From the NCBI RefSeq assembly GCF_020991065.1, contig NZ_CP087710.1, positions 1,860,001 through 1,924,000 of the forward strand: a DNA stretch of 64,000 nucleotides, in the 5' to 3' direction. Position numbers and translations under genes: made by a program. The DNA comes from Nocardioides okcheonensis (lineage in GTDB: Bacteria > Actinomycetota > Actinomycetes > Propionibacteriales > Nocardioidaceae). Shown one piece after another: positions 24,424 through 33,054 of this stretch (positions within the stretch are counted from its first letter, which is position 1; every line of letters begins with the position of its first letter). Under the pieces are notes generated by a model. The model worked only from the letters and a program-made list of their open reading frames with translations, searched no databases and was not told the DNA's origin.

Positions 24424-27177
24424 GTGGCACTGACCGACCGACTGGGGCGCAAGGTGCGCTCCGCGATGCGCCGGACCCGCCGCGACGGCCCGCTCGACAT
24501 CGTCTTCGTGCTCTTCAACGCCGACGGGATGGGCGGCACCGCCCGCTCCGGCATCGAGCAGGCCAACGCGCTGCTCGGCCTCGGCGAGGGCCACCGGGTG
24601 CGGATCCTCAGCGTGACCCGCAGCGGCGCGACCACCCACTACCGCCTCGCCGACGGCCTCGAGGTCACCTACCTGGTCGACGTACGCGGCGAGCGCCCCG
24701 CCGCGGTGTCCGGCCGCCACCCCGCCGACCTGGCCGAGCGCGAGTCCGTGATCGTGCCGCGCAGCTGGGACGCGCTCTTCAACGGCCTCACCGACGCGAC
24801 CCTGCGCGAGGCGCTCGGCGGCATCGACGCCGACGTGCTCGTCACCACCACACCCGAGCTGCTCGCCGTCGTCGCCCAGCTCGCGCCGCCCGGGGCCGCG
24901 CTGGTGCACCAGGAGCACCGCGCCTCCTCCAGCCGGGTCAACGACCTCGGCGCGCTGCTGCAGTTCGCGCCGCGCGCCGACGTCGTGGTGTCGCTGACCG
25001 AGTCGATGTCGCGCTGGCTCGCCGGTCGCCTCGGTGGCGCCGCGCCCGAGCTGCAGGTCATCCCCAACCCGCTGCCCTCCCACGCGCAGCCGCGCTCGCC
25101 GCTGGACCAGAAGACCTTCGTGACCGCCGGCCGGCTGGCCCCGGAGAAGCAGTTCGAGCACGTCGTCGACGCCTTCTGGCGCATCCACGAGGACCTGCCC
25201 GGCTGGACGCTGCGGATCTTCGGCGACGGCCCGCGCGCCGACAACCTCCGCGCCCAGGTCCGCAAGCTCGGGCTCGAGGACCGCGTCGAGCTCCCCGGCG
25301 CGGTCGACGACCTCGCCGCCGAGTGGGCGCGCGCGAGCGTCGCGGTGCTCGCCTCCCGCGGCGAGGGCTACCCGCTGGTGCTGCAGGAGGCGATGTCCGC
25401 GGGCGTCCCCGCGATCTCCTACGACTGCCCGTCGGGGCCGCGCGAGATCATCACCCACGACGTCGACGGGCTGCTGGTCCCACCCGCCTCCAAGGCTGCG
25501 CTCGCTGCCGCGATGCTCCGCGTGGCCACCGACGACGACCTGCGCGCCCGCCTCGGCGAGGCGGCGCTCACCCGCTCCGAGCGCTGGGACGGGCAGGCCC
25601 TCGCGCGCCGCTGGGTCGACACCTTCCGCACCGCCGTCGAGCGCCGACACGACCCGCTCGCGCCGCGCCGGGTGCTCCACGGCCTGCGCCCCGGCCCGCT
25701 CGGCGACCTGCCCGAGACCACCTCCGCCCGCGGGCTCACCCCCGCCGAGGCGCGTACGACGACCCTGGGGGTGCTGACCTCCGTCGCGGCGGCGACCGGT
25801 GACGGCTGGTTCGTCCTGCCCGCGCGCGGCCTCGACCCGCACCCGGTGGTCGTCGTGCCGTCGTCACGCCGCGAGGCGTTCCTGGCCGCGCTCGCGCAGG
25901 CCGACGTGCCCGACTGGCTGTCGGTGCGCGACCCGGCCGAGCGCGGCTGGCCCGAGCGCCGCGGCACGATCGCCGCGATGACCGACGAGCTCTCCCGCAC
26001 CCGCACCGCGTCGTTCTTCCTCGAGCCGTGGCCGATGCGCGGCGGCCACGGCGGGCTGCTGGGCGAGGGCGTCGAGGTCGGCATGCAGCTCTGGGAGGAG
26101 ACGCCCGAGGGCGACCTGCTGGCGCCGGGGCTGAACCGCTACGGCGACCGGGTCCCGGCCGGCACGGCGCGCACCACGACCGTTGTCGACGGCCTGGACG
26201 TGCCGACGCTGGCCACGATGGCGCTGCCGACCGTCGACGACTGCCGCTTCGAGGTCGACGTCGTCTACACCTGGGTCGACGGGGACGACGAGGACTGGCT
26301 GGCCGCGCGCGACGAGCGGATCCGCAGCCTGGGCGGCACCCCCGACAAGCGCGCCAGCGGCGCCGCCCGCTACCGCAGCCGCGACGAGCTTCGCTACTCG
26401 ATGCGCAGCATCAACCTCTTCGCGCCCTGGGTGCGCCGGATCCACCTCGTCACCGCCGGCCAGGTGCCGGACTGGCTCGACCGCCGGCACGACCGGATCC
26501 GGGTCGTCGACCACCGCGACATCCTCCCGGCGTCCGCGCTGCCGACCTTCAGCTCGCACGCGATCGAGACCGCGCTGCACCGCGTGCCGGACCTCGCCGA
26601 CCACTTCGTCTACGTCAACGACGACGTCTTCCTCGGCCGCCCCCGGCGCAAGGAGCACTTCTTCACGCCGGGCGGGCAGTACGCCGCGTTCGTCGCCGAC
26701 CACCGCGCCGTCGGCCTCCCCGGGACCGACGACCGCCCCTACCTGTCCGCCGCGCAGAACAACCGGCGTGTGCTGCAGGACGCGTTCGGGGTGGCGATCA
26801 CCCAGACGATGATGCACAGCCCGCACCCCCAGCGGCGTACGACGCTGGAGGAGGTCGCGGCCCGCTTCGCCGCCGAGGTGGACGCGACGGCCCACGCGCC
26901 GTTCCGCTCCGCAGGCGACCTGTCGCTGCTGTCGTCGTTCGCGCAGAACTACGGGCTGGTCACCGGCCAGGCGTTCCGCGCCGGCGCGCACCACGGCTAC
27001 GTCGACCTCGGCCACCAGCAGCTGCCGGTGCAGCTGCGCTCGATGCTCAAGCGCGACCGCGACTTCTTCTGCGTGGCCGACAACCACGTCGCCGCGTTCG
27101 ACGCCGAGCGCGCCGACCGGCTGCTGATGGACTTCCTGCGGGAGTACTTCCCCGTCGCTGCACCCTGGGAGCGGTAG
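24424..27177 (+). CDS. Fusion protein: GT4 glycosyltransferase plus Stealth-family phosphotransferase
   Basis: The 917-residue product joins two enzymes. Residues about 20-420 form a GT-B glycosyltransferase family 4 domain, with FVTAGRLAPEKQ and the donor-site region EGYPLVLQEAMSAG. Residues about 610-900 carry Stealth blocks: CR1 VVYTWVDGDDEDW, CR2 with YRSRDELRYSMRSINLF to YVNDDVF, CR3 around AAQNNRRVLQDAFG and CR4 GDLSLLSSFAQNYG. Stealth enzymes transfer hexose-1-phosphate in capsule and wall phosphoglycan synthesis. About 190 residues between the two have no recognised domain. Glycosylation followed by phospho-sugar addition by one polypeptide is inferred. No signal peptide or membrane helix is evident. 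Confidence 0.88.
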   Translation: MALTDRLGRKVRSAMRRTRRDGPLDIVFVLFNADGMGGTARSGIEQANALLGLGEGHRVRILSVTRSGATTHYRLADGLEVTYLVDVRGERPAAVSGRHPADLAERESVIVPRSWDALFNGLTDATLREALGGIDADVLVTTTPELLAVVAQLAPPGAALVHQEHRASSSRVNDLGALLQFAPRADVVVSLTESMSRWLAGRLGGAAPELQVIPNPLPSHAQPRSPLDQKTFVTAGRLAPEKQFEHVVDAFWRIHEDLPGWTLRIFGDGPRADNLRAQVRKLGLEDRVELPGAVDDLAAEWARASVAVLASRGEGYPLVLQEAMSAGVPAISYDCPSGPREIITHDVDGLLVPPASKAALAAAMLRVATDDDLRARLGEAALTRSERWDGQALARRWVDTFRTAVERRHDPLAPRRVLHGLRPGPLGDLPETTSARGLTPAEARTTTLGVLTSVAAATGDGWFVLPARGLDPHPVVVVPSSRREAFLAALAQADVPDWLSVRDPAERGWPERRGTIAAMTDELSRTRTASFFLEPWPMRGGHGGLLGEGVEVGMQLWEETPEGDLLAPGLNRYGDRVPAGTARTTTVVDGLDVPTLATMALPTVDDCRFEVDVVYTWVDGDDEDWLAARDERIRSLGGTPDKRASGAARYRSRDELRYSMRSINLFAPWVRRIHLVTAGQVPDWLDRRHDRIRVVDHRDILPASALPTFSSHAIETALHRVPDLADHFVYVNDDVFLGRPRRKEHFFTPGGQYAAFVADHRAVGLPGTDDRPYLSAAQNNRRVLQDAFGVAITQTMMHSPHPQRRTTLEEVAARFAAEVDATAHAPFRSAGDLSLLSSFAQNYGLVTGQAFRAGAHHGYVDLGHQQLPVQLRSMLKRDRDFFCVADNHVAAFDAERADRLLMDFLREYFPVAAPWER

Positions 27178-27186
27178 CTCGTCGCT

Positions 27187-27221
27187 GGTCGAGGAGGTCG
27201 CGCAGCGACCGTCACGAGACC
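27187..27221. repeat. REP-like palindrome (GGTCGAGG...CGAGACC type)
   Basis: A 35-base element between convergent genes starts GGTCGAGG, ends ACGAGACC and contains the inner stem GGTCGC-GCA-GCGACC. It shares its ends with the element inside hrpA at 53311-53343. Confidence 0.55.
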
Positions 27222-27227
27222 CGGCAG

Positions 27228-27629
27228 CTACCCGCTCACGTCGAGGTCGACCAGCCAGCCCGTGAAGTGCAGCCCCGACGGGTCACCGTGCAGGTCGAGC
27301 CACGTGTCGATCGCGTCGATCGACTCGAACCGTCCCGTGCCCGGCACGACGTGCAGCTCGCGCTGGTCCGCCGGCGGCGGGAGGGGCGCCATCCGGCAGA
27401 CGACCGTGCGGATCCCCCGAACCGTGCCGGACACGCCGGGTGGCCGCTCCTCCTCGTGCCCCTCGTAGGTGCCCCACAGCCGGGCAGTGAGGTCTGGCCC
27501 GAGGAGCGGCTCCCAGAAGGGGTCGGCCCGGTCGACCGGGAGCACCGGCCACTCCACGCGGTCGCCGACGGCGAACTCCTCGCCGCAGCACTGGATGTGC
27601 CAGGACGCGACGTAGACCAGCCTGCTCAC
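27228..27629 (-). CDS. Hypothetical protein (DUF6578-like)
   Basis: The 133-residue product begins with a strand ending in IQCCGEEFAVGDRVEWPV. This Cys-Cys-Gly pattern resembles small actinobacterial proteins grouped as DUF6578; the name is from memory. Function unknown. The GTG start overlaps the stop of the polymerase gene (GTGA), suggesting co-translation with it. Confidence 0.65.
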   Translation of the reverse strand: MSRLVYVASWHIQCCGEEFAVGDRVEWPVLPVDRADPFWEPLLGPDLTARLWGTYEGHEEERPPGVSGTVRGIRTVVCRMAPLPPPADQRELHVVPGTGRFESIDAIDTWLDLHGDPSGLHFTGWLVDLDVSG

Positions 27630-28711
27630 GTGCCCTCGACCCGGTTGCCGTCGGCGTCCCAGTGCGACTCGACCTTCTTCGACGGCTGCACGCGCGGCGG
27701 CTCGCCCGGCATCTTCGGGTGGTCGGGCGGGTAGTTGAGCTCGACCGGGTGCTCCTCCCACAGGTCGAGCAGCGGCTGGAGCGAGTGGTGGACGTCGTCG
27801 ATCGTCGCCCACGGGTCGCCGTCGACGGCGAGCCGCGACGGCACCGAGAACAGGTTGAGGTGGTGCGGGTCGGTCAGGCCGGCGAGGTCGTCCCACGCCA
27901 GCGGCGTCGAGACCGGCGCCCCGGGGAGCGGTCGCAGCGAGTACGCCGACGCGATCGTCCGGTCGCGGGTGTTCTGGTTGAAGTCGACGAAGATCCGCTC
28001 GCCGCGCTCCTCCTTCCACCACGCGGTCGTGACGCCGTCGTCGCGCTTCTCCAGCTCGCGGCCGAACGCGATCGCCGCGTGCCGCACCTCGCCGAAGTCC
28101 CAGCGCGGCTCGATCCGGACGTAGACGTGGATGCCGCGGTTGCCGGAGGTCTTCGCGAAGCCGGTCATCCCGAGGTCGGCGAGCAGCTCGCGCGCCACGC
28201 CCGCGACGCGTACGGCGTCGGCGAAGGTCGTGCCGGGCTGCGGGTCGAGGTCGATGCGCAGCTCGTCGGGGTGGTCGACGTCGGAGCGTCGCACCGGCCA
28301 GGGGTGGAAGGTCAGCGTGCCCATCTGCGCGCACCACACCGGCACCGCGATCTCGGTCGGGCAGATCTCCTCGGCGGTCCGTCCGGACGGGAAGGTGATC
28401 TGCACCGACTCGAGGTAGTCGGGCGCGCCCTTCGGCACCCGCTTCTGGTAGAACGCGTCGGCGTCGCGGTCCTGCGGGCCGGTCGCCAGCTTCATGCCGG
28501 GGCGTACGCCCGAGGTCCACCGCTCCAGCGCGGTCGGCCGGTCGCGGAGCGCCCGCATCAGGCCCTCCTCGACGCTGGTGACGTACTCCGCCACCATCAG
28601 CTTCGTGACCGCGGGCGTCGTGTCCGTCGCCTCGTAGATGACCCGGTCGGGGGACGAGATCCTGACCTCGCGCTCCCCCGCCCGGACGTACGCCTCCGAC
28701 GTCTTCGCCAT
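27626..28711 (-). CDS. Stand-alone LigD-type polymerase (PolDom/primase)
   Basis: The 361-residue product matches the polymerase domain of LigD, an archaeo-eukaryotic primase fold. The metal-binding aspartates lie in ELRIDLDPQPG, and SGNRGIHVYV is the nucleotide-binding motif. It fills gaps and adds nucleotides during bacterial end joining. No ligase or nuclease domain is attached; ligC lies at 21111 on the other strand. A Ku partner is not in the window. A short gene follows with overlap. Confidence in the family is high; which repair pathway it serves is inferred. Confidence 0.9.
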   Translation of the reverse strand: MAKTSEAYVRAGEREVRISSPDRVIYEATDTTPAVTKLMVAEYVTSVEEGLMRALRDRPTALERWTSGVRPGMKLATGPQDRDADAFYQKRVPKGAPDYLESVQITFPSGRTAEEICPTEIAVPVWCAQMGTLTFHPWPVRRSDVDHPDELRIDLDPQPGTTFADAVRVAGVARELLADLGMTGFAKTSGNRGIHVYVRIEPRWDFGEVRHAAIAFGRELEKRDDGVTTAWWKEERGERIFVDFNQNTRDRTIASAYSLRPLPGAPVSTPLAWDDLAGLTDPHHLNLFSVPSRLAVDGDPWATIDDVHHSLQPLLDLWEEHPVELNYPPDHPKMPGEPPRVQPSKKVESHWDADGNRVEGT

Positions 28712-28761
28712 GTCGTGAGCCTAGTCGGGAACGACGGAGTCGTGCCCGGCGTGGCGAGGGA

Positions 28762-28814
28762 GGTCGAGCAAGCGCGCGCCCGAGCCTGCGAGGGCGCGAC
28801 CGCGCGTCGAGGCA
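28762..28814. repeat. REP-like element between MDR reductase and polymerase genes
   Basis: It starts GGTCGAGCAAGCGCG and ends GCGCGTCGAGGCACC, with an inner inverted repeat. Its layout matches the element at 5333-5385. Confidence 0.45.
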
Positions 28815-28831
28815 CCGACCCTCGTCGCGGA

Positions 28832-29848
28832 TCAGCCGCCGACGCGGACCACGAGCTTGCCGAAGTTCTCCCCGCGCAGCATCCCGGCGAAGGCGGCGGG
28901 CGCGTTCTCCAGGCCGTCGACGACGTCCTCGCGGTAGCGGACCTTGCCCTCGGCGACCCACTGGCCCATGTCGCGCACGAAGTCGCGCCCGTGGGACTTC
29001 TGGAACTCGCTCTGGATGAAGCCGCGCACGGTGAGGCTCTGCGACAGCACCTGGCCCATCAGGCCGGGCATCCGGTCCGGGCCCTCGGGCTGGCCGACGG
29101 CATTGTAGTTGGCGACCAGGCCGCAGACCGGGATCCGGGCGTAGGTGTTGAACCGGCGGCGCACGGCGTCGAAGACCGGGCCGCCGACGTTCTCGAAGTA
29201 GACGTCGATCCCGTCCGGCGTGGCCTCGGCGAGCTGGTCGCGGAAGTCGGGGCTGCGGTGGTCGAGGGCGGCGTCGAAGCCGAACTCCTCGGTGAGCGCG
29301 CGCACCTTCTCGGGACCGCCGGCGATGCCGACCGACCGGGCGCCCTTGAGGTTCGCGATCTGGCCGACCGCGCTGCCGACCGGGCCGGTGGCCGCGGCGA
29401 CGACGACGGTCTCGCCCTCCTGCGGCTTGCCGATCTCGAGGAGCCCGGCGTACGCCGTGAAGCCGGGCATGCCGAGCACGCCGAGCGCGGTGGTCACCGG
29501 CGCGACCGTCGGGTCGAGCTTGCGGACCTGGCTGCCGTCGACGACCGCGGCGCTCTGCCAGCCCGAGTAGGACAGGACGAAGTCGCCCGGCTCGAGGCCC
29601 TCGAAGCGCGACTCGACGACCTCGCCGACGGTGCCGCCGACCATCACGTCGCCGACCTCGACGGGCGCGGCGTAGGACTTGGCGGTGCTCAGCCGACCGC
29701 GCATGTAGGGGTCGAGGGAGAGGTACCGGATCGCGAGCGCGACCTGGCCGTCCTGCAGCTCGGGCAGGGTCTCGGTCGTGGTGCTGAACGTGGTGTCGTC
29801 GGGCTCGCCCTCGGGACGCCGGGCGAGGCGGAGCTGGGTGCTTTCCAT
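28832..29848 (-). CDS. NADP-dependent MDR oxidoreductase (CurA/leukotriene-B4 dehydrogenase-like)
   Basis: The 338-residue product belongs to the zinc-free medium-chain reductases that reduce enones with NADPH. It has the substrate-side motif LSLDPYMRGRL, the cofactor site ATGPVGSAVGQIANLKG and DVYFENVGGPVFDAV. The ATG is preceded by GGAGG. It is divergent from msrB with a 59-base gap. A detoxification role fits the redox genes around it but is inference. Confidence 0.9.
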   Translation of the reverse strand: MESTQLRLARRPEGEPDDTTFSTTTETLPELQDGQVALAIRYLSLDPYMRGRLSTAKSYAAPVEVGDVMVGGTVGEVVESRFEGLEPGDFVLSYSGWQSAAVVDGSQVRKLDPTVAPVTTALGVLGMPGFTAYAGLLEIGKPQEGETVVVAAATGPVGSAVGQIANLKGARSVGIAGGPEKVRALTEEFGFDAALDHRSPDFRDQLAEATPDGIDVYFENVGGPVFDAVRRRFNTYARIPVCGLVANYNAVGQPEGPDRMPGLMGQVLSQSLTVRGFIQSEFQKSHGRDFVRDMGQWVAEGKVRYREDVVDGLENAPAAFAGMLRGENFGKLVVRVGG

Positions 29849-29895
29849 GCCCTCCAGAGTGCCAGCCGCCCGAGGGCCGGCAGCCACCGGGCGAC

Positions 29896-29901
29896 TAGTC
29901 T
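29896..29901 (+). promoter_or_regulatory. -10 hexamer of msrB, leaderless geometry
   Basis: TAGTCT ends six bases before the ATG at 29908. Confidence 0.65.
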
Positions 29902-29907
29902 GGAGCC

Positions 29908-30306
29908 ATGGCCTACGACGTTCAGAAGACCGACGAGGAGTGGCGCGAGCAGCTCAGCCCCGAGGAGTACGCCGTGCTCCGCCAGGCCGGCACCGAGCGC
30001 GCCTTCACCGGCGAGTACACCGACACCGAGACCGAGGGCACGTACTCGTGCAAGGCCTGCGGGTCGGAGCTGTTCACCAGCGACACCAAGTTCCACTCGG
30101 GCTGCGGCTGGCCGAGCTTCTACCAGCCGATGACCGACACCGTGGAGTACATCGAGGACACCTCCCACGGCATGAAGCGCGTCGAGGTGCGCTGCGCGAG
30201 CTGCGGCTCGCACCTGGGCCACGTGTTCCCCGACGGCTTCGGCACGCCCACCGGCGACCGCTACTGCATCAACTCGATCAGCATCACGCTCAACGAGAAG
30301 AAGTGA
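29908..30306 (+). CDS. msrB: Peptide-methionine (R)-S-oxide reductase
   Basis: The enzyme repairs the R form of methionine sulfoxide in proteins. The 132-residue product has the zinc cysteines in CKAC (48, 51) and CASC (96, 99), the substrate site SGCGWPSF, and the catalytic Cys120 in RYCINS. Length and motifs are complete. It sits near other sulfur genes and ends two bases before a 22-bp hairpin. Confidence 0.96.
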   Translation: MAYDVQKTDEEWREQLSPEEYAVLRQAGTERAFTGEYTDTETEGTYSCKACGSELFTSDTKFHSGCGWPSFYQPMTDTVEYIEDTSHGMKRVEVRCASCGSHLGHVFPDGFGTPTGDRYCINSISITLNEKK

Positions 30307-30308
30307 GG

Positions 30309-30368
30309 TACCTGAGGACGAAATGGTGGGCAGATCGGTCGATCCACCCACCATTTCGTCCTCAGGTA
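30309..30368. terminator. Perfect 22-bp hairpin between msrB and lipoprotein genes
   Basis: Bases 30309-30330 pair without mismatch with 30347-30368. The 16-base loop contains GATC-GGTC-GATC, itself able to pair. It lies between convergent genes and likely stops transcription from both sides. The stem is AT-richer than its surroundings. Confidence 0.75.
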
Positions 30369-30375
30369 GCCGACC

Positions 30376-31218
30376 TCAGGAGACCGGCGTCAGCGCCGAG
30401 GTGACCTGGACCAGCCCCTCGCCGTAGGTGGCGTCGGCCCACTCCTGGATCGACCCGTCGTCGAAGACGACGCGCGCGTCGAGGGAGTCCGGCGCGGACG
30501 AGCCGCTGGTCAGCAGCCGGTCGCCGAGGGCCTGCTGCAGCGCGGTGTTGACCTCGGTGAGGTCGGCGTCGGTCCTCTCGACGGTGGTGACGCACAGGAG
30601 GCCGCCCCACGTCTCGCGCAGCGTCTCCTCGGCGGCCTCCGCGTCCCCGGTGACGGCGACGCTGATCGTGCCGTTGCTGAGCCAGGCGGTGGAGTACGTC
30701 GGGAGGGCGGAGGCGGCCTGCAGGGTCGCGTCCATGTCCTCGGGCGTCGCCATCGCCCGGTCGGTGGCCTCGGCGTCATCGCACGCCGGCTCCAGGCCGC
30801 CCGCCTCCGGCTCGGCCATCGTGTCGTAGAGCGCGGCCGGGATCGCGTCGGTGACGGTGAACGTCGAGCCGTCGAAGGTGCCGGTGAGGGCGTACTGCCC
30901 CCAGGTCACGCCGGCGGCCTTCTCGGCGCCGACGTCGCCCCACTCGAAGTCCTCGACCGCGGGGCCCCCGCACTGCGGCGGGTACGACTCGGCGACGGCG
31001 CCGAGGCAGAGCTGGGGGCCGCTGCCGTTGTCGAGCACCGTCACCAGCTCGGTCTGGACGGGGCCGTCGGGCACCGGGTCCGGCGCGGCCCCGCCCGAGG
31101 CGGAAGCCGACGGCTCCCCGTCGGCTGCGGGATCGACCGCGCGCGTGCCCTGCTCGGTGGAGCAGGCCGACAGGGCGAGCGTCGCGGTCACGGCCAGGGT
31201 CAGCAGGGGTGTCCTCAT
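30376..31218 (-). CDS. Lipoprotein of unknown function
   Basis: The 280-residue product has a signal peptide with lipobox LSAC (Cys about residue 19), then a Ser/Ala/Pro linker and an acidic extracellular domain with several Cys (GPQLCLGAVAES, YPPQCGGPAV, PACDDAEAT, GLLCVTTVER). It is a member of a widespread but uncharacterised actinobacterial lipoprotein type. TAACGT nine bases upstream of the ATG could be its -10; its first three bases are also the stop codon of the rhodanese gene before it. Confidence 0.8.
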   Translation of the reverse strand: MRTPLLTLAVTATLALSACSTEQGTRAVDPAADGEPSASASGGAAPDPVPDGPVQTELVTVLDNGSGPQLCLGAVAESYPPQCGGPAVEDFEWGDVGAEKAAGVTWGQYALTGTFDGSTFTVTDAIPAALYDTMAEPEAGGLEPACDDAEATDRAMATPEDMDATLQAASALPTYSTAWLSNGTISVAVTGDAEAAEETLRETWGGLLCVTTVERTDADLTEVNTALQQALGDRLLTSGSSAPDSLDARVVFDDGSIQEWADATYGEGLVQVTSALTPVS

Positions 31219-31230
31219 GCCTCTGGGACG

Positions 31231-31668
31231 TTACCCGCCGGAGACGGGTTCCGCGCCGGGACAGGCCACGGGCAGGTGCGCGTCGCGCCACGCGGCGAAC
31301 CCCCCGACCACGTCGGTCGCGTCGAGGCCCAGGCTGCGCAGGGAGTCGGCCGCGAGGCTGGAGGTGTAGCCCTCCTGGCACAGCACCAGCACGCGCGCGT
31401 CGTGGGACGCCTCGGGCAGCCGCGCGTCCGAGCGCGGGTCGAGGCGCCACTCGAGCACGTTGCGCTCCACGACCAGCACACCCACGGCCGGGTGCACCTC
31501 GCCCTCGACGGCCCGCTGGCCGGCGGGGCGGATGTCGACGAGGAGAGCGCCGTGCAGCGCCTCGCGGTAGGCGGTCTCGGCGTCGACGCGGACCAGCCGC
31601 GACCGGGCGTCGGCGAGCATCGCGTCGATGCCGTCGTGCCGGGCGCGCGGCAGCCGGGTCGCGGTCAC
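31231..31668 (-). CDS. Rhodanese-like domain protein
   Basis: The 145-residue product has one rhodanese domain with the active Cys97 in LCQEGYTSS and a closing VVGGFAAWR. Such proteins carry persulfide sulfur. The GTG start has GGAGG ahead and overlaps the cysteine dioxygenase stop (GTGA). In other bacteria rhodaneses next to cysteine dioxygenases process the sulfur released from cysteine oxidation. Confidence 0.88.
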   Translation of the reverse strand: MTATRLPRARHDGIDAMLADARSRLVRVDAETAYREALHGALLVDIRPAGQRAVEGEVHPAVGVLVVERNVLEWRLDPRSDARLPEASHDARVLVLCQEGYTSSLAADSLRSLGLDATDVVGGFAAWRDAHLPVACPGAEPVSGG

Positions 31669-32198
31669 CAGACCTCCCCGCGCTTCTCGACGCTCGTGAC
31701 CTGCAGCCGTCCGCGGACCACCTCGTAGCGGGTCATCGCGTCGAGCGACGGCGCGTAGGCGTGCAGCGAGACGGCCGTGACGTCGCCGGTGCCGACGACG
31801 TCGTGGATGTGGTTGCCGCCGAACTCCCGCACGACGTGGGGGCCCAGCGTCGTGGCCGTCGCGACCCCGGTCCAGACGTACTCGGTGAGCGAGCCGCGCA
31901 GGACGACGAACGCGCCGCTCGCGGCGCCGTGGTCGTGCCAGCCGGTGCTGGTGCCGGGCGGCCACGTGATCAGCCAGAGGTCGGCGCCGCCGACCTGGCC
32001 GACGCGCTCCCAGGTGCGCTCGGTGACGTCGAGGTCCACCCCGGCCAGCGGGTCGACCTCGGCGAGGTGGTGGGCGAGGGCGGCACGGGCGGTGCGCGAC
32101 GACGCCCCCGCGCCCCCGCGGAGCGGGGTCGGAGCCGTGCCGCGCAGGCGGGGCCGGGCGTGCAGGCGGGCGCGGGTGGTGGGGAAGGTGGCGGACAC
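31665..32198 (-). CDS. Cysteine dioxygenase family protein
   Basis: The 177-residue cupin has iron ligands in WHDHG (His88, His90) and NHIHD (His130 or His132), plus the family ending SLHAYAPSLDAMTRYE. It probably oxidises cysteine, or a related thiol, to the sulfinic acid. The GTG is preceded by AGGAGG at ideal spacing. An AT-rich palindrome lies just upstream. It forms an operon with the rhodanese gene. Confidence 0.88.
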   Translation of the reverse strand: MSATFPTTRARLHARPRLRGTAPTPLRGGAGASSRTARAALAHHLAEVDPLAGVDLDVTERTWERVGQVGGADLWLITWPPGTSTGWHDHGAASGAFVVLRGSLTEYVWTGVATATTLGPHVVREFGGNHIHDVVGTGDVTAVSLHAYAPSLDAMTRYEVVRGRLQVTSVEKRGEVW

Positions 32199-32215
32199 GG
32201 TGACCTCCTGTAGAA

Positions 32216-32242
32216 CAATGTCGAGTGACTTACTCTACATTG
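32216..32242 (-). promoter_or_regulatory. AT-rich palindromic operator of the cysteine dioxygenase gene
   Basis: A 27-base imperfect palindrome (CAATGT at one end, ACATTG at the other, 11 of 13 pairs) lies 18 bases ahead of the start. Its core AGTGACTT also occurs at 44351-44358 upstream of the organosulfur gene. The regulator is unknown. Confidence 0.5.
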
Positions 32243-32298
32243 ATCCGACGCCACGGCGCGCCGTTCCGGCTCGTGTCGCAGCGAGCGGGCCGGGCGGC

Positions 32299-32340
32299 CG
32301 GGTCAGCCCCGGCGGGTCAGGGCTGGCGGGTCAGGGCAGC
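32299..32340. repeat. Three 14-bp units at the hemQ stop codon
   Basis: CGGGTCAG starts at 32299, 32313 and 32327. The third unit contains the hemQ stop codon. Read with hemQ, each unit gives a TGA, and because 14 is not a multiple of three the stops fall in different frames. Confidence 0.6.
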
Positions 32341-33050
32341 CGGGCGAGCAGCTCGGCCGGGGTGACGCGGGAGCCGGTGTAGAACGGCACCTCCTCGCGC
32401 ACGTGGCGCCGGGCCGTGGAGGCGCGCAGGTCGCGCATCAGGTCGACGATGCGGTGCAGCTCGTCGGCCTCGAAGGCGAGCATCCACTCGTAGTCGCCGA
32501 GGGCGAACGAGGCGACCGTGTTGGCGCGGACGTCGGCGTAGCCGCGGGCCATCTGGCCGTGCTCGGCGAGCATGGCGCGACGCTCGGAGTCCTCGAGGAG
32601 GTACCACTCGTAGGAGCGGACGAACGGGTAGACGCAGACGTGGGCGCGCGGCTCCTCGTCGGCGAGGAAGGCCGGGATGTGCGACTTGTTGAACTCGGCC
32701 GGGCGGTGGAGCGCCATCTGCGACCACACCGGCTCGAGGCGACGGCCGAACGCGGTGCGCCGGAAGGCGTTGTAGGCCCCCTGGAGCTGCTCGGAGTCGG
32801 CGGCGTGCCACCACACCATCAGGTCGGCGTCGGCGCGCAGGCCGCTGACGTCGTAGAGGCCGCGGACCTTGACGTCCTGCTCGGCGAGCACCTCGAGGAG
32901 GGCCTCCACGTCGGTGGCCTCGGCCTCGCGGTCGGCGTCGCCGAGGACGTCGCGCAGCTTGAAGACCGACCACATCGCGTAGCGGATGGTGTCGTTGAGC
33001 TCGCGCGTGCGCGCGGCGTTGGTCTTCTCGGGGTGCGACTCGGTGCTCAT
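32331..33050 (-). CDS. hemQ: Coproheme decarboxylase (chlorite dismutase family)
   Basis: This enzyme makes heme b from coproheme in the coproporphyrin pathway of Gram-positive bacteria. The 239-residue product has the actinobacterial catalytic Tyr region [13 protein letters not shown] and a His in [12 protein letters not shown] near the heme. It starts four bases after hemY on the same strand, so the last two steps are in one operon. Its stop is embedded in a small repeat. Confidence 0.94.
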   Translation of the reverse strand: MSTESHPEKTNAARTRELNDTIRYAMWSVFKLRDVLGDADREAEATDVEALLEVLAEQDVKVRGLYDVSGLRADADLMVWWHAADSEQLQGAYNAFRRTAFGRRLEPVWSQMALHRPAEFNKSHIPAFLADEEPRAHVCVYPFVRSYEWYLLEDSERRAMLAEHGQMARGYADVRANTVASFALGDYEWMLAFEADELHRIVDLMRDLRASTARRHVREEVPFYTGSRVTPAELLARLP

Positions 33051-33054
33051 GACC

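Noticed and set aside
23248..25842. Sulfotransferase start far upstream in the same open frame
   Set aside because: The extra residues lie opposite the GT4-Stealth gene and are low-complexity; the PAPS loop and promoter place the start at 24336.
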